Under the pieces are notes generated by a model. The model made no database searches. It was not told the origin of the DNA and was given only the letters and a program-made list of their open reading frames with translations. 64,000 nucleotides of DNA from Aliishimia ponticola (lineage in GTDB: Bacteria > Pseudomonadota > Alphaproteobacteria > Rhodobacterales > Rhodobacteraceae): assembly GCF_004803475.1 (NCBI RefSeq), contig NZ_SRKY01000004.1:248001-312000 (forward strand), written 5' to 3'. The translations under genes were made by a program, and so were the position numbers. Positions 55,318-63,497 of this stretch are shown here, piece after piece; within the stretch, counting starts at the first letter, position 1, and the number at the start of each line of letters is the position of its first letter.

Positions 55318-56250
55318 ATGAGTCAGACCTGCTGCGGACCGAACCGCGAAGACTCCGCGCCCGACCCCGCGCCCGATACCGCACCTGTGCAGGACGCGCC
55401 CTGCAGGCTGAGCTTCGACAAGGTGCCCATTCCCGGCGGCAAAGCACTTGTCGGCACGGCGACGCCGGGAATACCGGACGATGGCGAATCCCCGCCGCGT
55501 CACGTGCGGGTGAAACCGTTCGAAATCGGGCGCACCAGCGTCACGCGGGCCGAATTCCAAGCCTTCGTCACGGCCACAGGATATGTGACGGAAGCAGAGA
55601 GGTTCGGCTGGTCTTTCGTGTTTCATACGGATGTGCCGGACGGGACCGGACCGACCCTTGGCATCGATGGGCTGGAATGGTGGCGGCGGGTCGACGGCGC
55701 GGATTGGCGGTGCCCGAATGGCCCCGGCACCAACGCGCCCGACGATCATCCGGTCACGCAGGTCAGCTGGGCCGATGCCCGGGCCTTTGCGACCTGGGCG
55801 GGCGGGCGTTTGCCGACAGAGGCAGAGTGGGAACATGCCGCCCGGGGCGGATTGGGCGATGTGCCATATCCTTGGGGCGATGCGCCGCCGAACGACACGG
55901 ACCACTTTCCTTGTAACATTTGGCAAGGCCAGTTTCCGACGCGGAACACGGATGCGGATGGCTGGCACAACACCGCGCCTGCGCGCTCTTTCGCGCCCAA
56001 TGGCTATGGCCTTTACAACATGGTCGGGAATGTCTGGGAATGGACGAGCGAACCCTATCGGGTCAAATCCCTTAAAGCTCATGTGAAACAACGGCTTGCA
56101 GGGATGAAAGGCTATAAGCTGTCGAAGGGCGGCAGCTTTCTTTGCCACCGGTCCTATTGCTTCCGTTACCGGATCGCCGCGCGTTCGGGAAATTCGCCGG
56201 ATAGCGCTGCGCCGCATCACGGATTTCGCGTCGTCTGGGATGCGCGCTAG
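55318..56250 (+). CDS. Formylglycine-generating enzyme (SUMF1 family), with catalytic cysteines
   Basis: A 310-residue cytoplasmic enzyme of the FGE family, which oxidises a cysteine of sulfatases and related hydrolases to formylglycine. The N-terminus (MSQTCCGPNRE) resembles other bacterial FGEs. Family segments include IGRTSVTRAEFQAFV, RLPTEAEWEHAARGG, YPWGD, and MVGNVWEWT. The catalytic pair is intact: SFLCHRSYC with Cys276 and Cys281, five residues apart as in characterised FGEs. It starts eight bases after the response regulator stop. No sulfatase gene is present in the window, so its client is elsewhere. Confidence 0.93.
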   Translation: MSQTCCGPNREDSAPDPAPDTAPVQDAPCRLSFDKVPIPGGKALVGTATPGIPDDGESPPRHVRVKPFEIGRTSVTRAEFQAFVTATGYVTEAERFGWSFVFHTDVPDGTGPTLGIDGLEWWRRVDGADWRCPNGPGTNAPDDHPVTQVSWADARAFATWAGGRLPTEAEWEHAARGGLGDVPYPWGDAPPNDTDHFPCNIWQGQFPTRNTDADGWHNTAPARSFAPNGYGLYNMVGNVWEWTSEPYRVKSLKAHVKQRLAGMKGYKLSKGGSFLCHRSYCFRYRIAARSGNSPDSAAPHHGFRVVWDAR

Positions 56251-56350
56251 CTGAAGCGCCGATCACAACCCCTTGTGGATAATCTTGAAGGTTAACGAAT
56301 TCACCCCACATCTTGTGGTGAAGGCGCGACCTTCTACATCAACTTGCAAT

Positions 56351-56365
56351 GTTCTTATTTTGTTC
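56351..56365 (+). promoter_or_regulatory. SOS (LexA) box upstream of the two-repeat protein gene
   Basis: GTTCTTATTTTGTTC is an exact GTTC-N7-GTTC direct repeat, the alphaproteobacterial LexA target. It lies in an AT-rich stretch 35 bases before the start codon at 56401, near where a -10 element would be. Confidence 0.8.
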
Positions 56366-56400
56366 TATATTGTTAATGAACCCCAGAAGGAGGGCGAGAT

Positions 56401-56745
56401 ATGCAGATGACGTTTGATTTTTCTAATCCACGCCCAGTGACGGATGTGGCGGACAGCAATGATTACCACCGCCTTCCGGTGTCCGAGAAGCAACTGCGCT
56501 TTGCACATCAGATCGCGGCCCGAAAGAAGATCGCGGTTCCGGATGCGGCGCTTGTGGATCGCGCGCGGCTGTCCCGCTGGATCGACAAGAACAAGGATCA
56601 GGCGCCGTCACGCTTTGCGAATTACCCGTCTTCCAAACAGGTGGCCTTTGCCGAACGGATCGCCCGGATCAAGCGCCGGTCGGTGCCCAATGAGTGCTTC
56701 AAGGATCGCAAACTGATGAGCCGCTGGATCGATAGCAATCAGTAG
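56401..56745 (+). CDS. Two-repeat protein, apparently SOS-regulated
   Basis: A 114-residue basic, soluble protein built of two copies of a 37-residue unit (residues 28-64 and 77-113). The copies share the pattern S-x-KQ-x-x-FA-x-x-IA...VP...DR...SRWID-x-N and are identical at 18 of 37 positions. The unit resembles short motifs at the ends of some topoisomerases and phage-type helicases, so nucleic-acid or protein contact is possible. AGAAGGAGGG precedes the ATG. An exact SOS box upstream suggests induction by DNA damage. I cannot name a function. Confidence 0.78.
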   Translation: MQMTFDFSNPRPVTDVADSNDYHRLPVSEKQLRFAHQIAARKKIAVPDAALVDRARLSRWIDKNKDQAPSRFANYPSSKQVAFAERIARIKRRSVPNECFKDRKLMSRWIDSNQ

Positions 56746-56754
56746 AACGACAAA

Positions 56755-56785
56755 GCGGGCGCACTGGGTGCGCCCGCCTTCGTTT
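56755..56785 (+). terminator. Rho-independent terminator after the two-repeat protein gene
   Basis: GCGGGCGCA and TGCGCCCGC form a perfect nine-base-pair stem around CTGGG, followed by CTTCGTTT. It makes the preceding gene a single-gene transcript. Confidence 0.7.
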
Positions 56786-56813
56786 GATCCTTAGCGGATT
56801 GGCGTGTCGCCGA

Positions 56814-58088
56814 TCAGCCTTTGCCTTTCCACGGCACCAGAACCCGTTCGGCCCAGCGCATCAGCATATCGATACCAAAGCCGATGATCCCGATCAGGAT
56901 GATGCCCATCAGAACGATATCCGTTTGCTGGAACTTCGACGCGGCCATGATCATCATACCGGCCCCGACTTCGGCGGCGACAAGTTCCGCCGCAACGACT
57001 GTGCCCCAACAAACGCCCATCGCGACCCGCGCCCCGGTGAAGATGTCCGGGAGGGAGTTCGGCACGATCACATGACGCATGATCTGCCATTTGCTGGCCC
57101 CCAGCGAGTAAGCGGCATGGACCTTAGATATCCGCACCCCGGACACGCCGGAGCGGGCGGCAATCGCCATGATCCATAGCGCCGCGAGGAAGAGCAGGAT
57201 GATCTTGCCGTTCTCGCCGATGCCCGCCCAGATGATTACCAGCGGAATCAAGGCCAGCGGCGGCACCGGGCGCATGAATTCCACGATGGGGTCAAACCAG
57301 CCGCGGAACCAGTCGCTTAGCCCCATCGCATATCCCAGTGGGACACCGACCAGCGCACCGAAGAAGAAGCCAAGCAGAACACGGTAGAGCGACATGCCCA
57401 GATGCTCCCACAGGGTAAAGCCGCGATACCCTTCGGACGCGATATCCACCAAGCGTTTTACAACGGCTTCCGGGGGCGGCAGCCAGATCGCTTCCATCTG
57501 GAGACCCTTGGCCGGAACAAAGTTCAGCGTGCCTTTTTGGCTCATGCCGACGCGGCCGAATCTCGTATTCACCTCACCGCCCGGTGCGATGGGCTCCCCA
57601 TTGACTGCGATCACGGTATGGCCTTGGTCGCGGCCCTTTTCATCGTTTCTGTCCACGCGGATCAGGCCAGAGCGCCACGCGCCGACCGTATCGCTGTCGT
57701 TCTTGGCCCAGCCATCGCCGGGATCCACTTCGGGCGCTGTCGCCTCTTCGGAGATCGGGTGCACCAGCACGGTGACGGTCGCGGAATCCTCTGTCCCGTC
57801 ATCGGCACGGGCGGTGTATTCGAACTGCGCCTCGCCCACGAAAGGCCCCGGTGCGTGCAGGAAGCCCGGCACCCATTTCGATCCGGTGAACGCGCCCCAG
57901 ATCAGGAAGATCGTCACGATAGAGATCACGGACGCTGCCCGGTTGGATACCACCGCGCTTTCGTCGCCAAAGGTCACCGTTTTCAGCGAGGTGAAATCGG
58001 ATCGCCGCCCTGACAGCAGGCGCATGATGATGAAGTAAGACCCGGCGAAGATCGCGATATAGACGGCTAGAATAATCAATCCGGTCAT
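56814..58088 (-). CDS. tauC: Taurine-type ABC transporter permease with periplasmic insert
   Basis: A 424-residue permease of the TauC/SsuC family, which is usually 250-290 residues long. Residues 205-424 hold the normal permease core, with the coupling loop KVHAAYSLGASKWQIMRHVIVPNSLPDI near residue 335. Ahead of it are two hydrophobic segments (residues 4-23 and 52-66) and a polar stretch of about 130 residues (72-200) with GEAQFEYTARADDGTEDSA and TVTVLV, which looks like a small beta-sandwich. The stretch would face the periplasm. Its stop lies 25 bases beyond the terminator at 56785. It overlaps the tauB stop by four bases. Confidence 0.88.
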   Translation of the reverse strand: MTGLIILAVYIAIFAGSYFIIMRLLSGRRSDFTSLKTVTFGDESAVVSNRAASVISIVTIFLIWGAFTGSKWVPGFLHAPGPFVGEAQFEYTARADDGTEDSATVTVLVHPISEEATAPEVDPGDGWAKNDSDTVGAWRSGLIRVDRNDEKGRDQGHTVIAVNGEPIAPGGEVNTRFGRVGMSQKGTLNFVPAKGLQMEAIWLPPPEAVVKRLVDIASEGYRGFTLWEHLGMSLYRVLLGFFFGALVGVPLGYAMGLSDWFRGWFDPIVEFMRPVPPLALIPLVIIWAGIGENGKIILLFLAALWIMAIAARSGVSGVRISKVHAAYSLGASKWQIMRHVIVPNSLPDIFTGARVAMGVCWGTVVAAELVAAEVGAGMMIMAASKFQQTDIVLMGIILIGIIGFGIDMLMRWAERVLVPWKGKG

Positions 58089-58891
58089 TGCGCGGCCTCC
58101 GTGCGGCCCATGATTTCTTCTTCCATGTCCCAGATCATCCCAAGGATTTCTTCGCGCGTGCTGGCGTAATCGGGATGCTTCTTGATTTCGCGCAGGTCTG
58201 CGTTCACGCCCATATCCGCGAAGGGAAGGCGGTATTCCTTGTGGATGCGGCCCGGACGCGGTGCCATGACCAGCAACCGTTCACCCAGAAGCAGCGCTTC
58301 TTCGACGGAGTGCGTGATCAGGATGATCGTCTTGCCGGTCTCTTTCCAGAGTTTGAGAACGAGGCTTTGCATCTTTTCCCGTGTCAGCGCGTCAAGCGCA
58401 CCCAAGGGTTCGTCCATCAGGATCACGTCGGGATCGTTGGCAAGGCAGCGGGCCAAAGCCACACGCTGCTGCATCCCCCCCGACAGTTCATAGATCGCCT
58501 TTTCCTTGAAATCCTGCAGGCCGACAACGTCCAGCAAGTGGTCCACATTGCCCGCCCACTTGGATTCGCGCTGGCCCTTCATGCGGGGGCCGAAGCTGAC
58601 ATTGTCGCGCACGCTCATCCATTCGAACAGCGCACCTTGCTGGAACACCATTCCGCGTTCCGCGTCAGGGCCCAGGACCCGGTGACCGTTCAGCGTGATC
58701 TCGCCCTCGGTCGGGGCAAGAAACCCGGCCACGATATTCAGAAGCGTGGTCTTGCCGCAACCGGACGGGCCAAGCACGCTCATCAGTTCTCCGGGTGCCA
58801 AGTTCAGCGTCACGTCCTTGAGGGCCTGCACCGATCCGCCATTGGGCAGATCGAACCTCATTGAAATGTTGTTTAACGCCAGTCCGCTCAT
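58085..58891 (-). CDS. tauB: Taurine-type ABC transporter ATPase
   Basis: A 268-residue ABC ATPase of the nitrate/sulfonate/taurine branch: Walker A LGPSGCGKTTLLN near residue 42, signature ELSGGMQQRVALARCLA, Walker B ILMDEPLGALD and the switch histidine in ILITHSVEEAL. I prefer the ATG at 58891 with GAGGGA upstream to a TTG four codons earlier. It is the middle gene of tauABC. Confidence 0.93.
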   Translation of the reverse strand: MSGLALNNISMRFDLPNGGSVQALKDVTLNLAPGELMSVLGPSGCGKTTLLNIVAGFLAPTEGEITLNGHRVLGPDAERGMVFQQGALFEWMSVRDNVSFGPRMKGQRESKWAGNVDHLLDVVGLQDFKEKAIYELSGGMQQRVALARCLANDPDVILMDEPLGALDALTREKMQSLVLKLWKETGKTIILITHSVEEALLLGERLLVMAPRPGRIHKEYRLPFADMGVNADLREIKKHPDYASTREEILGMIWDMEEEIMGRTEAAQ

Positions 58892-58954
58892 CACGTCCCT
58901 CAAGATGTAGAAAGGCCGGGACCGCGCAATGCGACCCCGGCCCTTGTTGGTCAG

Positions 58955-59950
58955 TTACATGCCTTGTGCAGATTGCAGCGGCGCGACGTTGACTGCGTTC
59001 TCATAGGAATCGAGCGCCTGGTCGATCGACTTGGCTTCGACGAACACGTCCGCCACGCCCTTCATGAAGCTTTGCGCGTTGCCGCCCAGCCACTTCCCGG
59101 AAAGCTGCTCTTCCACGGTCGGGAATGTGAAGGTCGAGATGGTCTCCATCGTCGCGTCTTCGTCCATGCCCGCGTCCTTGGCGATAACCGGCAGCATTTT
59201 CGCCTGGTTCGCTTCGTCCGCCCACATCGCGTTGGCGTCTGCCGTCACTTTGAGGAACTTCGCCACGGTGTCGGAGTTTTCCGCAACCCATGCCGCCGGA
59301 CCGGAGGTCACGTCGAACACCAGAATGCCCAGTTCGGTCTTTTCGTCGCCGGTCAACAGGACGTTGCCATGCTCTTTCGCGCGGCGCAGCGACCCGCCCC
59401 AGCCACAGAACATGTCGATCGCGCCTTGCGCAATCGCGGCAGCACCATCCGGCGGATCCATGTCGACGACTTCCATCGACGCAACATCAACGCCGAAATG
59501 GCTCATTTGCTTCAGGAAGCCGTAATGCGCGGCGGTTCCGAGCGGTACAGCGACCTTCTTGCCGGCGAGTTCCCCGGCGGAGGTTTTGTCGATCTCCAGC
59601 GCTTCGGCCACGACGCAGTTGTCGTTTTCAGCATAGGACACGGCCACGTCGAGGATCTGCAAATCCTGACCCGCGGATGTCGCGACCACGAAGGGCGGCA
59701 CACCTTGGCTGACGGACAGCTGCACGTCGCCAGACGCCATCGCGGCGGACATTTTCACGCCGGATTCGAAGCTGACCCAGTTGATGTCCATGCCAAGCGC
59801 TTCTTCATACATGCCCATGGCTTTTGCGTATTGGAACGGCATCGGCCATTCGAGGAAGTAAGCCACCGTGATTTCTTCTGCGGCGGCCTGTGCGCCGGCC
59901 AGCATGGCGCACCCTGCGACCGCGCTCATAAGTTTGGATTTCAAGCTCAT
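58955..59950 (-). CDS. tauA: Taurine-type ABC transporter substrate-binding protein
   Basis: A 331-residue periplasmic protein with a signal peptide (MSLKSKLMSAVAGCAMLAGAQA) and the type II fold of sulfonate/taurine binding proteins: ITVAYFLEWPMPFQYAKAMGMYEE at the mature start, then SGDVQLSVSQGVPPFVV. Taurine rather than another sulfonate is inferred from the divergent taurine-pyruvate aminotransferase gene. A 63-base gap separates it from tauB. Confidence 0.93.
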   Translation of the reverse strand: MSLKSKLMSAVAGCAMLAGAQAAAEEITVAYFLEWPMPFQYAKAMGMYEEALGMDINWVSFESGVKMSAAMASGDVQLSVSQGVPPFVVATSAGQDLQILDVAVSYAENDNCVVAEALEIDKTSAGELAGKKVAVPLGTAAHYGFLKQMSHFGVDVASMEVVDMDPPDGAAAIAQGAIDMFCGWGGSLRRAKEHGNVLLTGDEKTELGILVFDVTSGPAAWVAENSDTVAKFLKVTADANAMWADEANQAKMLPVIAKDAGMDEDATMETISTFTFPTVEEQLSGKWLGGNAQSFMKGVADVFVEAKSIDQALDSYENAVNVAPLQSAQGM

Positions 59951-60320
59951 GCGTAATTCTCCCGTGTTGGCACCGCATCTTGACGCGCGGCAATTTTCAG
60001 ATTGCAACCTACGCTGCAAATCCGGGGAAAGTGAACGACGATTAAGCACACGCGTTCAATGTTTTTTTCTAAGCTGCCCGCAACCGGCGGTGATCTCGGC
60101 CCGTTCGGGGGGCTTCGGAAAATCGCAAAACATTGCTATAATGACCTAAATTTCTTTTCGGGTGTCAAATTCGCGGGGCGGCGCGCCCAAATTGGCTATA
60201 TAGCTATCGGCATTCTGGCCCTAAACAATGACGCCGGAATCGCGCCTAAGTCTTGGGCAGACCTGCTGCCAAGGGCGAGCGGGCCATAGCCATTTCGCAA
60301 ACAACACGGGGTTCAGGAAG
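59951..60320. other. Regulatory gap between divergent tauA and tpa
   Basis: About 370 bases without a supported gene. It holds an inverted pair TTGCA-N8-TGCAA (60002-60019), a candidate plus-strand promoter (60114-60142), and the perfect palindrome GCTATATAGC near 60200. In related bacteria the MocR-like regulator TauR controls such a region from direct repeats, but I could not identify its site with confidence. No tauR gene is present in the window. Confidence 0.5.
60114..60142 (+). promoter_or_regulatory. Candidate sigma-70 promoter of tpa
   Basis: TATAAT (60137-60142) follows TTCGGA (60114-60119) with a 17-base spacer. The -10 is perfect and the -35 weak, which fits an activator-dependent promoter. 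It would give a leader of about 170 bases. Confidence 0.45.
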
Positions 60321-61712
60321 ATGGACGGCACTTTCAACGAAAACGATCTCTCCCGCGTGGTCGAAGCCGATCGCGCCCATATCTGGCATCACCTGATCCA
60401 ACATAAGCCGTTCGAGTCGACGGACCCGCGCATCATCGTCGAGGGCAAGGGCATTCACGTTTGGGACCAGAAGGGCAAAGAGCATCTGGATTGCGTGTCC
60501 GGTGGCGTCTGGACGGTGAATGTCGGCTACGGCCGCGAACGGATTGCCAAGGCGGTCTATAACCAGCTTGTCAAAATGAATTACTTCGCGGGCAGCGCCG
60601 GTTCCATCCCCGGTGCCATGTTCGCCGAGCGCCTGATCGCCAAAATGCCCGGGTTGAGCCGTGTTTACTATATGAACAGCGGTTCCGAGGCGAATGAGAA
60701 GGCGTTCAAGATGGTGCGCCAGATTGCGCACAAGCGCTATGGCGGCAAGAAGCACAAGATCCTGTACCGCGACCGCGATTACCACGGCACCACGATCGGA
60801 TGCCTCAGCGCCGGTGGTCAGGATGAGCGCAACGCGCAATACGGTCCCTTCGCGCCCGGCTTCGTGCGCGTGCCGCATTGCCTTGAGTATCGCCGCCACG
60901 AACAAGACGGCGCCCCGGTCGAAAACTACGGCGAATGGGCCGCAGACCAGATCGAAGAGGTCATCCTGCGCGAAGGCCCGGAGACCGTCGGTGCGCTGTG
61001 CCTTGAGCCTGTCACCGCAGGGGGCGGCGTGATCACCCCGCCCGAAGGGTATTGGCAGCGCGTTCAAGAGATCTGCAAAAAATACGATATCCTTCTGCAT
61101 ATCGACGAGGTCGTCTGCGGCGTTGGCCGGACCGGAACATGGTTCGGATACCAGCAATACGGCATCCAGCCCGACATGGTCACGATGGCCAAGGGCGTGG
61201 CCTCCGGTTACGCGGCGATTGCCTGCCTTGTGACCACCGAAGAAGTGTTCGACATGTTCAAGGACGACGCTTCTGACCCGATGAATTACTTCCGCGACAT
61301 CTCCACCTTTGGCGGATGCACGGCAGGGCCGGCGGCAGCGCTGGAAAACCTTGCCATCATCGAAGAGGAAAACCTGCTGGATAACACCAATGCGATGGGC
61401 GCCCGCCTGATGGACAACCTCGCGGCACTGGCAGACAAGCATGCGGTCATTGGCGATGTGCGCGGCAAGGGCCTGTTCTGCGGCGCGGAACTGGTGAAGG
61501 ACCGCGAAACGCGCGAGGCGGTGGATGAAGCACTTGTGCAGAAGGTCGTGGCCGATTGCATGGGGCAAGGCGTCATCATCGGGGCCACGAACCGGTCGGT
61601 ACCGGGCAAGAACAACACTTTGTGTTTCTCTCCCGCGCTGATCGCGACAGCGGACAATATCGACCAAATGACCGACGCGGTCGATCAGGCTTTGACCCGC
61701 GTCTTCGGCTAA
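60321..61712 (+). CDS. tpa: Taurine-pyruvate aminotransferase
   Basis: A 463-residue class III aminotransferase that moves the amino group of taurine to pyruvate, giving sulfoacetaldehyde and alanine. The N-terminus (MDGTFNENDLSRVVEADRAH) matches known Tpa proteins. The cofactor region shows MNSGSEANEKAFKMVRQ and HIDEVVCGVGRTGTWFG, and the PLP lysine is in VTMAKGVASGYAAI near residue 292. It is divergent from tauABC. Sulfoacetaldehyde acetyltransferase (xsc), the usual next step, is not in the window. Confidence 0.96.
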   Translation: MDGTFNENDLSRVVEADRAHIWHHLIQHKPFESTDPRIIVEGKGIHVWDQKGKEHLDCVSGGVWTVNVGYGRERIAKAVYNQLVKMNYFAGSAGSIPGAMFAERLIAKMPGLSRVYYMNSGSEANEKAFKMVRQIAHKRYGGKKHKILYRDRDYHGTTIGCLSAGGQDERNAQYGPFAPGFVRVPHCLEYRRHEQDGAPVENYGEWAADQIEEVILREGPETVGALCLEPVTAGGGVITPPEGYWQRVQEICKKYDILLHIDEVVCGVGRTGTWFGYQQYGIQPDMVTMAKGVASGYAAIACLVTTEEVFDMFKDDASDPMNYFRDISTFGGCTAGPAAALENLAIIEEENLLDNTNAMGARLMDNLAALADKHAVIGDVRGKGLFCGAELVKDRETREAVDEALVQKVVADCMGQGVIIGATNRSVPGKNNTLCFSPALIATADNIDQMTDAVDQALTRVFG

Positions 61713-61738
61713 CACACGCGCCTTGGCACTGCGCATGG

Positions 61739-61780
61739 ACCGCCCGCTTGTCTCTTGTGACTGGCGGGCGGTTTTTATTT
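61739..61780 (+). terminator. Rho-independent terminator after tpa
   Basis: ACCGCCCGC and GCGGGCGGT form a nine-base-pair stem around a 16-base loop, followed by TTTTTATTT. The tail just reaches the stop codon of the convergent gene. Confidence 0.82.
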
Positions 61781-63098
61781 AGCGGCTCGCGATCGAGGGG
61801 CTGTAAAGCGGCTGCTTTGACGCGAACCGCTTGGCCTTCTTGATCGGGGCGGCTGCCACGGGCTGACGAACCGGCGGCTTGGCAACGGCAGGACCGGCCA
61901 GCCAAAGCTCGATCCGGCCTTTGTCCGGCCCTTCAAGATGCGAAAAATCGCGCGCTTCGACCCCAAGCTTTTGCGCCACTTCCTGCGCCGCCTCTGCCAA
62001 GCCTTCGCTGTAGAATCGCAAGTGCGTGGTTGAGATCAGGAACGATTCCTGATCGACATTGGCAATCTCAAGCCCGGCGCGATCCAGTTGCGACATGAAC
62101 GCCGTCTGCTTCGCGTTGGTGACATTGTTGGAGACATGCATGAAGACTTGGCTTGGGGTTTCGGTCCGGGTCTGGCCGGGCAGCACGTCGCCCGTGTCTT
62201 CCAGAATGTGGAACTGAGGCGGCTCGGGCCGCTCTACCGGCATCATAGCGGCGATCTGCATGGCGCTGAACACCTCGTCGACCTTCGCAATCGCTGGGGC
62301 TTGCAGTGCGTCCGGTAGCGCCGCGAAACTCGGTACGACCTCGGGGCTTTGCTGCGGGGGCGTGGCCTCAGCCTGTGCGGCGGTTGGGAAGGGTTGCACG
62401 CGGGTCAGTGCAGCCGCCTGAGTCTGTGCTGGCATCGTCAGCCGAATGACCGGCTGGACGGGCGTTGACCGTTCGTCCAGGGGCTGCGCCTCGATTACTT
62501 GCGGTGCAGGCGCGGTTACCGGGACAGGCTGCACCGGGTCCACGTCAGGCGCAGGCGGGACTGTGACGGCCTCTGCCACGTCCGGCGACGACCCGCCGTG
62601 CAACCACAGGCCAAGCTTGATGCCAAGGCCAAGTCCCACCGCGAACATGAACACCAGCAGCGGTGTGGACGACAAGGTGCGGGTCAGAACGGATTTGCGG
62701 GTGCTGGGCTGTTCAGATGACGCCCCGGCCAATGCTGCGGCCAGAGTCGCGGTAGGTGTCCCAATACCCACGCCCGGCTGCGTCTTTGTCTGTTTCAGCT
62801 TCGCCCGCTTTGGCGGTTGCGCCTTTGCCTGTGGTTCGGGCTGGTTTGCGCGAATGATCGGCGCAGCCATGGATGCGGGCAAAGGTGCCGTGCCAAGGCG
62901 CGCAGGCGCGTTCGCATCCCGCTCGGCCCGCAGTTTCTGCCCGGCCTTGCGCGAATCCAGAATGAGCTTCCGTTCGCGCCGCGCTTCTTCGAGCCTTTGT
63001 TCCCACGTCTTGTTCTGGACGATCCGGGTCTGCATGGGCTTGGCACGACCGGCGACGGTCTTTTTGTTCCCGCTAACTGACGTTTCCTGCAAGGTCAT
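61779..63098 (-). CDS. Membrane protein of unknown function with a LytR-C-like tail
   Basis: A 439-residue protein. The N-terminal 150 residues are basic and low-complexity, with a coiled-coil-like stretch (WEQRLEEARRERKLILDSRK). One transmembrane helix follows (about residues 151-168, LLVFMFAVGLGLGIKLGLW), then a proline-, glutamine- and valine-rich linker of about 130 residues and a C-terminal domain (about 310-425) with LDRAGLEIANVDQESFLIS and the closing GRIELWLAG. The tail is reminiscent of LytR-C or SPOR-like envelope domains, but the match is weak. A single-pass cell-envelope protein is the safest description. Confidence 0.72.
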   Translation of the reverse strand: MTLQETSVSGNKKTVAGRAKPMQTRIVQNKTWEQRLEEARRERKLILDSRKAGQKLRAERDANAPARLGTAPLPASMAAPIIRANQPEPQAKAQPPKRAKLKQTKTQPGVGIGTPTATLAAALAGASSEQPSTRKSVLTRTLSSTPLLVFMFAVGLGLGIKLGLWLHGGSSPDVAEAVTVPPAPDVDPVQPVPVTAPAPQVIEAQPLDERSTPVQPVIRLTMPAQTQAAALTRVQPFPTAAQAEATPPQQSPEVVPSFAALPDALQAPAIAKVDEVFSAMQIAAMMPVERPEPPQFHILEDTGDVLPGQTRTETPSQVFMHVSNNVTNAKQTAFMSQLDRAGLEIANVDQESFLISTTHLRFYSEGLAEAAQEVAQKLGVEARDFSHLEGPDKGRIELWLAGPAVAKPPVRQPVAAAPIKKAKRFASKQPLYSPSIASR

Positions 63099-63497
63099 GA
63101 CCTCCGATTCCTAGGCGACGACACAACCTGGGGTTTGTGCTGTCGCGGATGCAAAAACTGGTAACTTCCGCTCACAAGCCCCTAAAATAGCGGAGTTAAT
63201 CGCTATAGTGGTGACCGAAAAACTACATTGACGCGGGATTCTGGGATCAGCTGCGCAGAGCGGCGAGAATCCGCCGGAATTGCCGTGTTGGCGATGATTG
63301 ACGGCCCGTTGCGCCCGGATGCGTGGTGCTTTGCGGTGCTTTATTATGCATCGGCAGCGTGGTCAGCCACGTGGACGGACGTCCGAAGATGATGCAGAAC
63401 GCGCCATTTAAGTGACGAAGTGCGCCAACCCCAAAGCAGTGCGTTGAAGCGAACTGGCCCTGCGCCCATTCTCGGCGCGCAACGACAGGAGACCGCA
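63099..63497. other. Intergenic region upstream of the SDR gene
   Basis: About 400 bases without a supported gene. An 85-codon frame on the minus strand (63247-63504) overlaps the SDR start and has no known motif. The clearest structure is the inverted repeat at 63187-63206. AGGAG lies nine bases before the SDR start. Confidence 0.45.
63187..63206. promoter_or_regulatory. Operator-like inverted repeat
   Basis: ATAGCG and CGCTAT, separated by eight bases, form a perfect 6-base-pair inverted repeat. It lies 88 bases upstream of the unknown membrane protein gene (minus) and about 290 bases upstream of the SDR gene (plus), so either could be its target. Confidence 0.3.
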
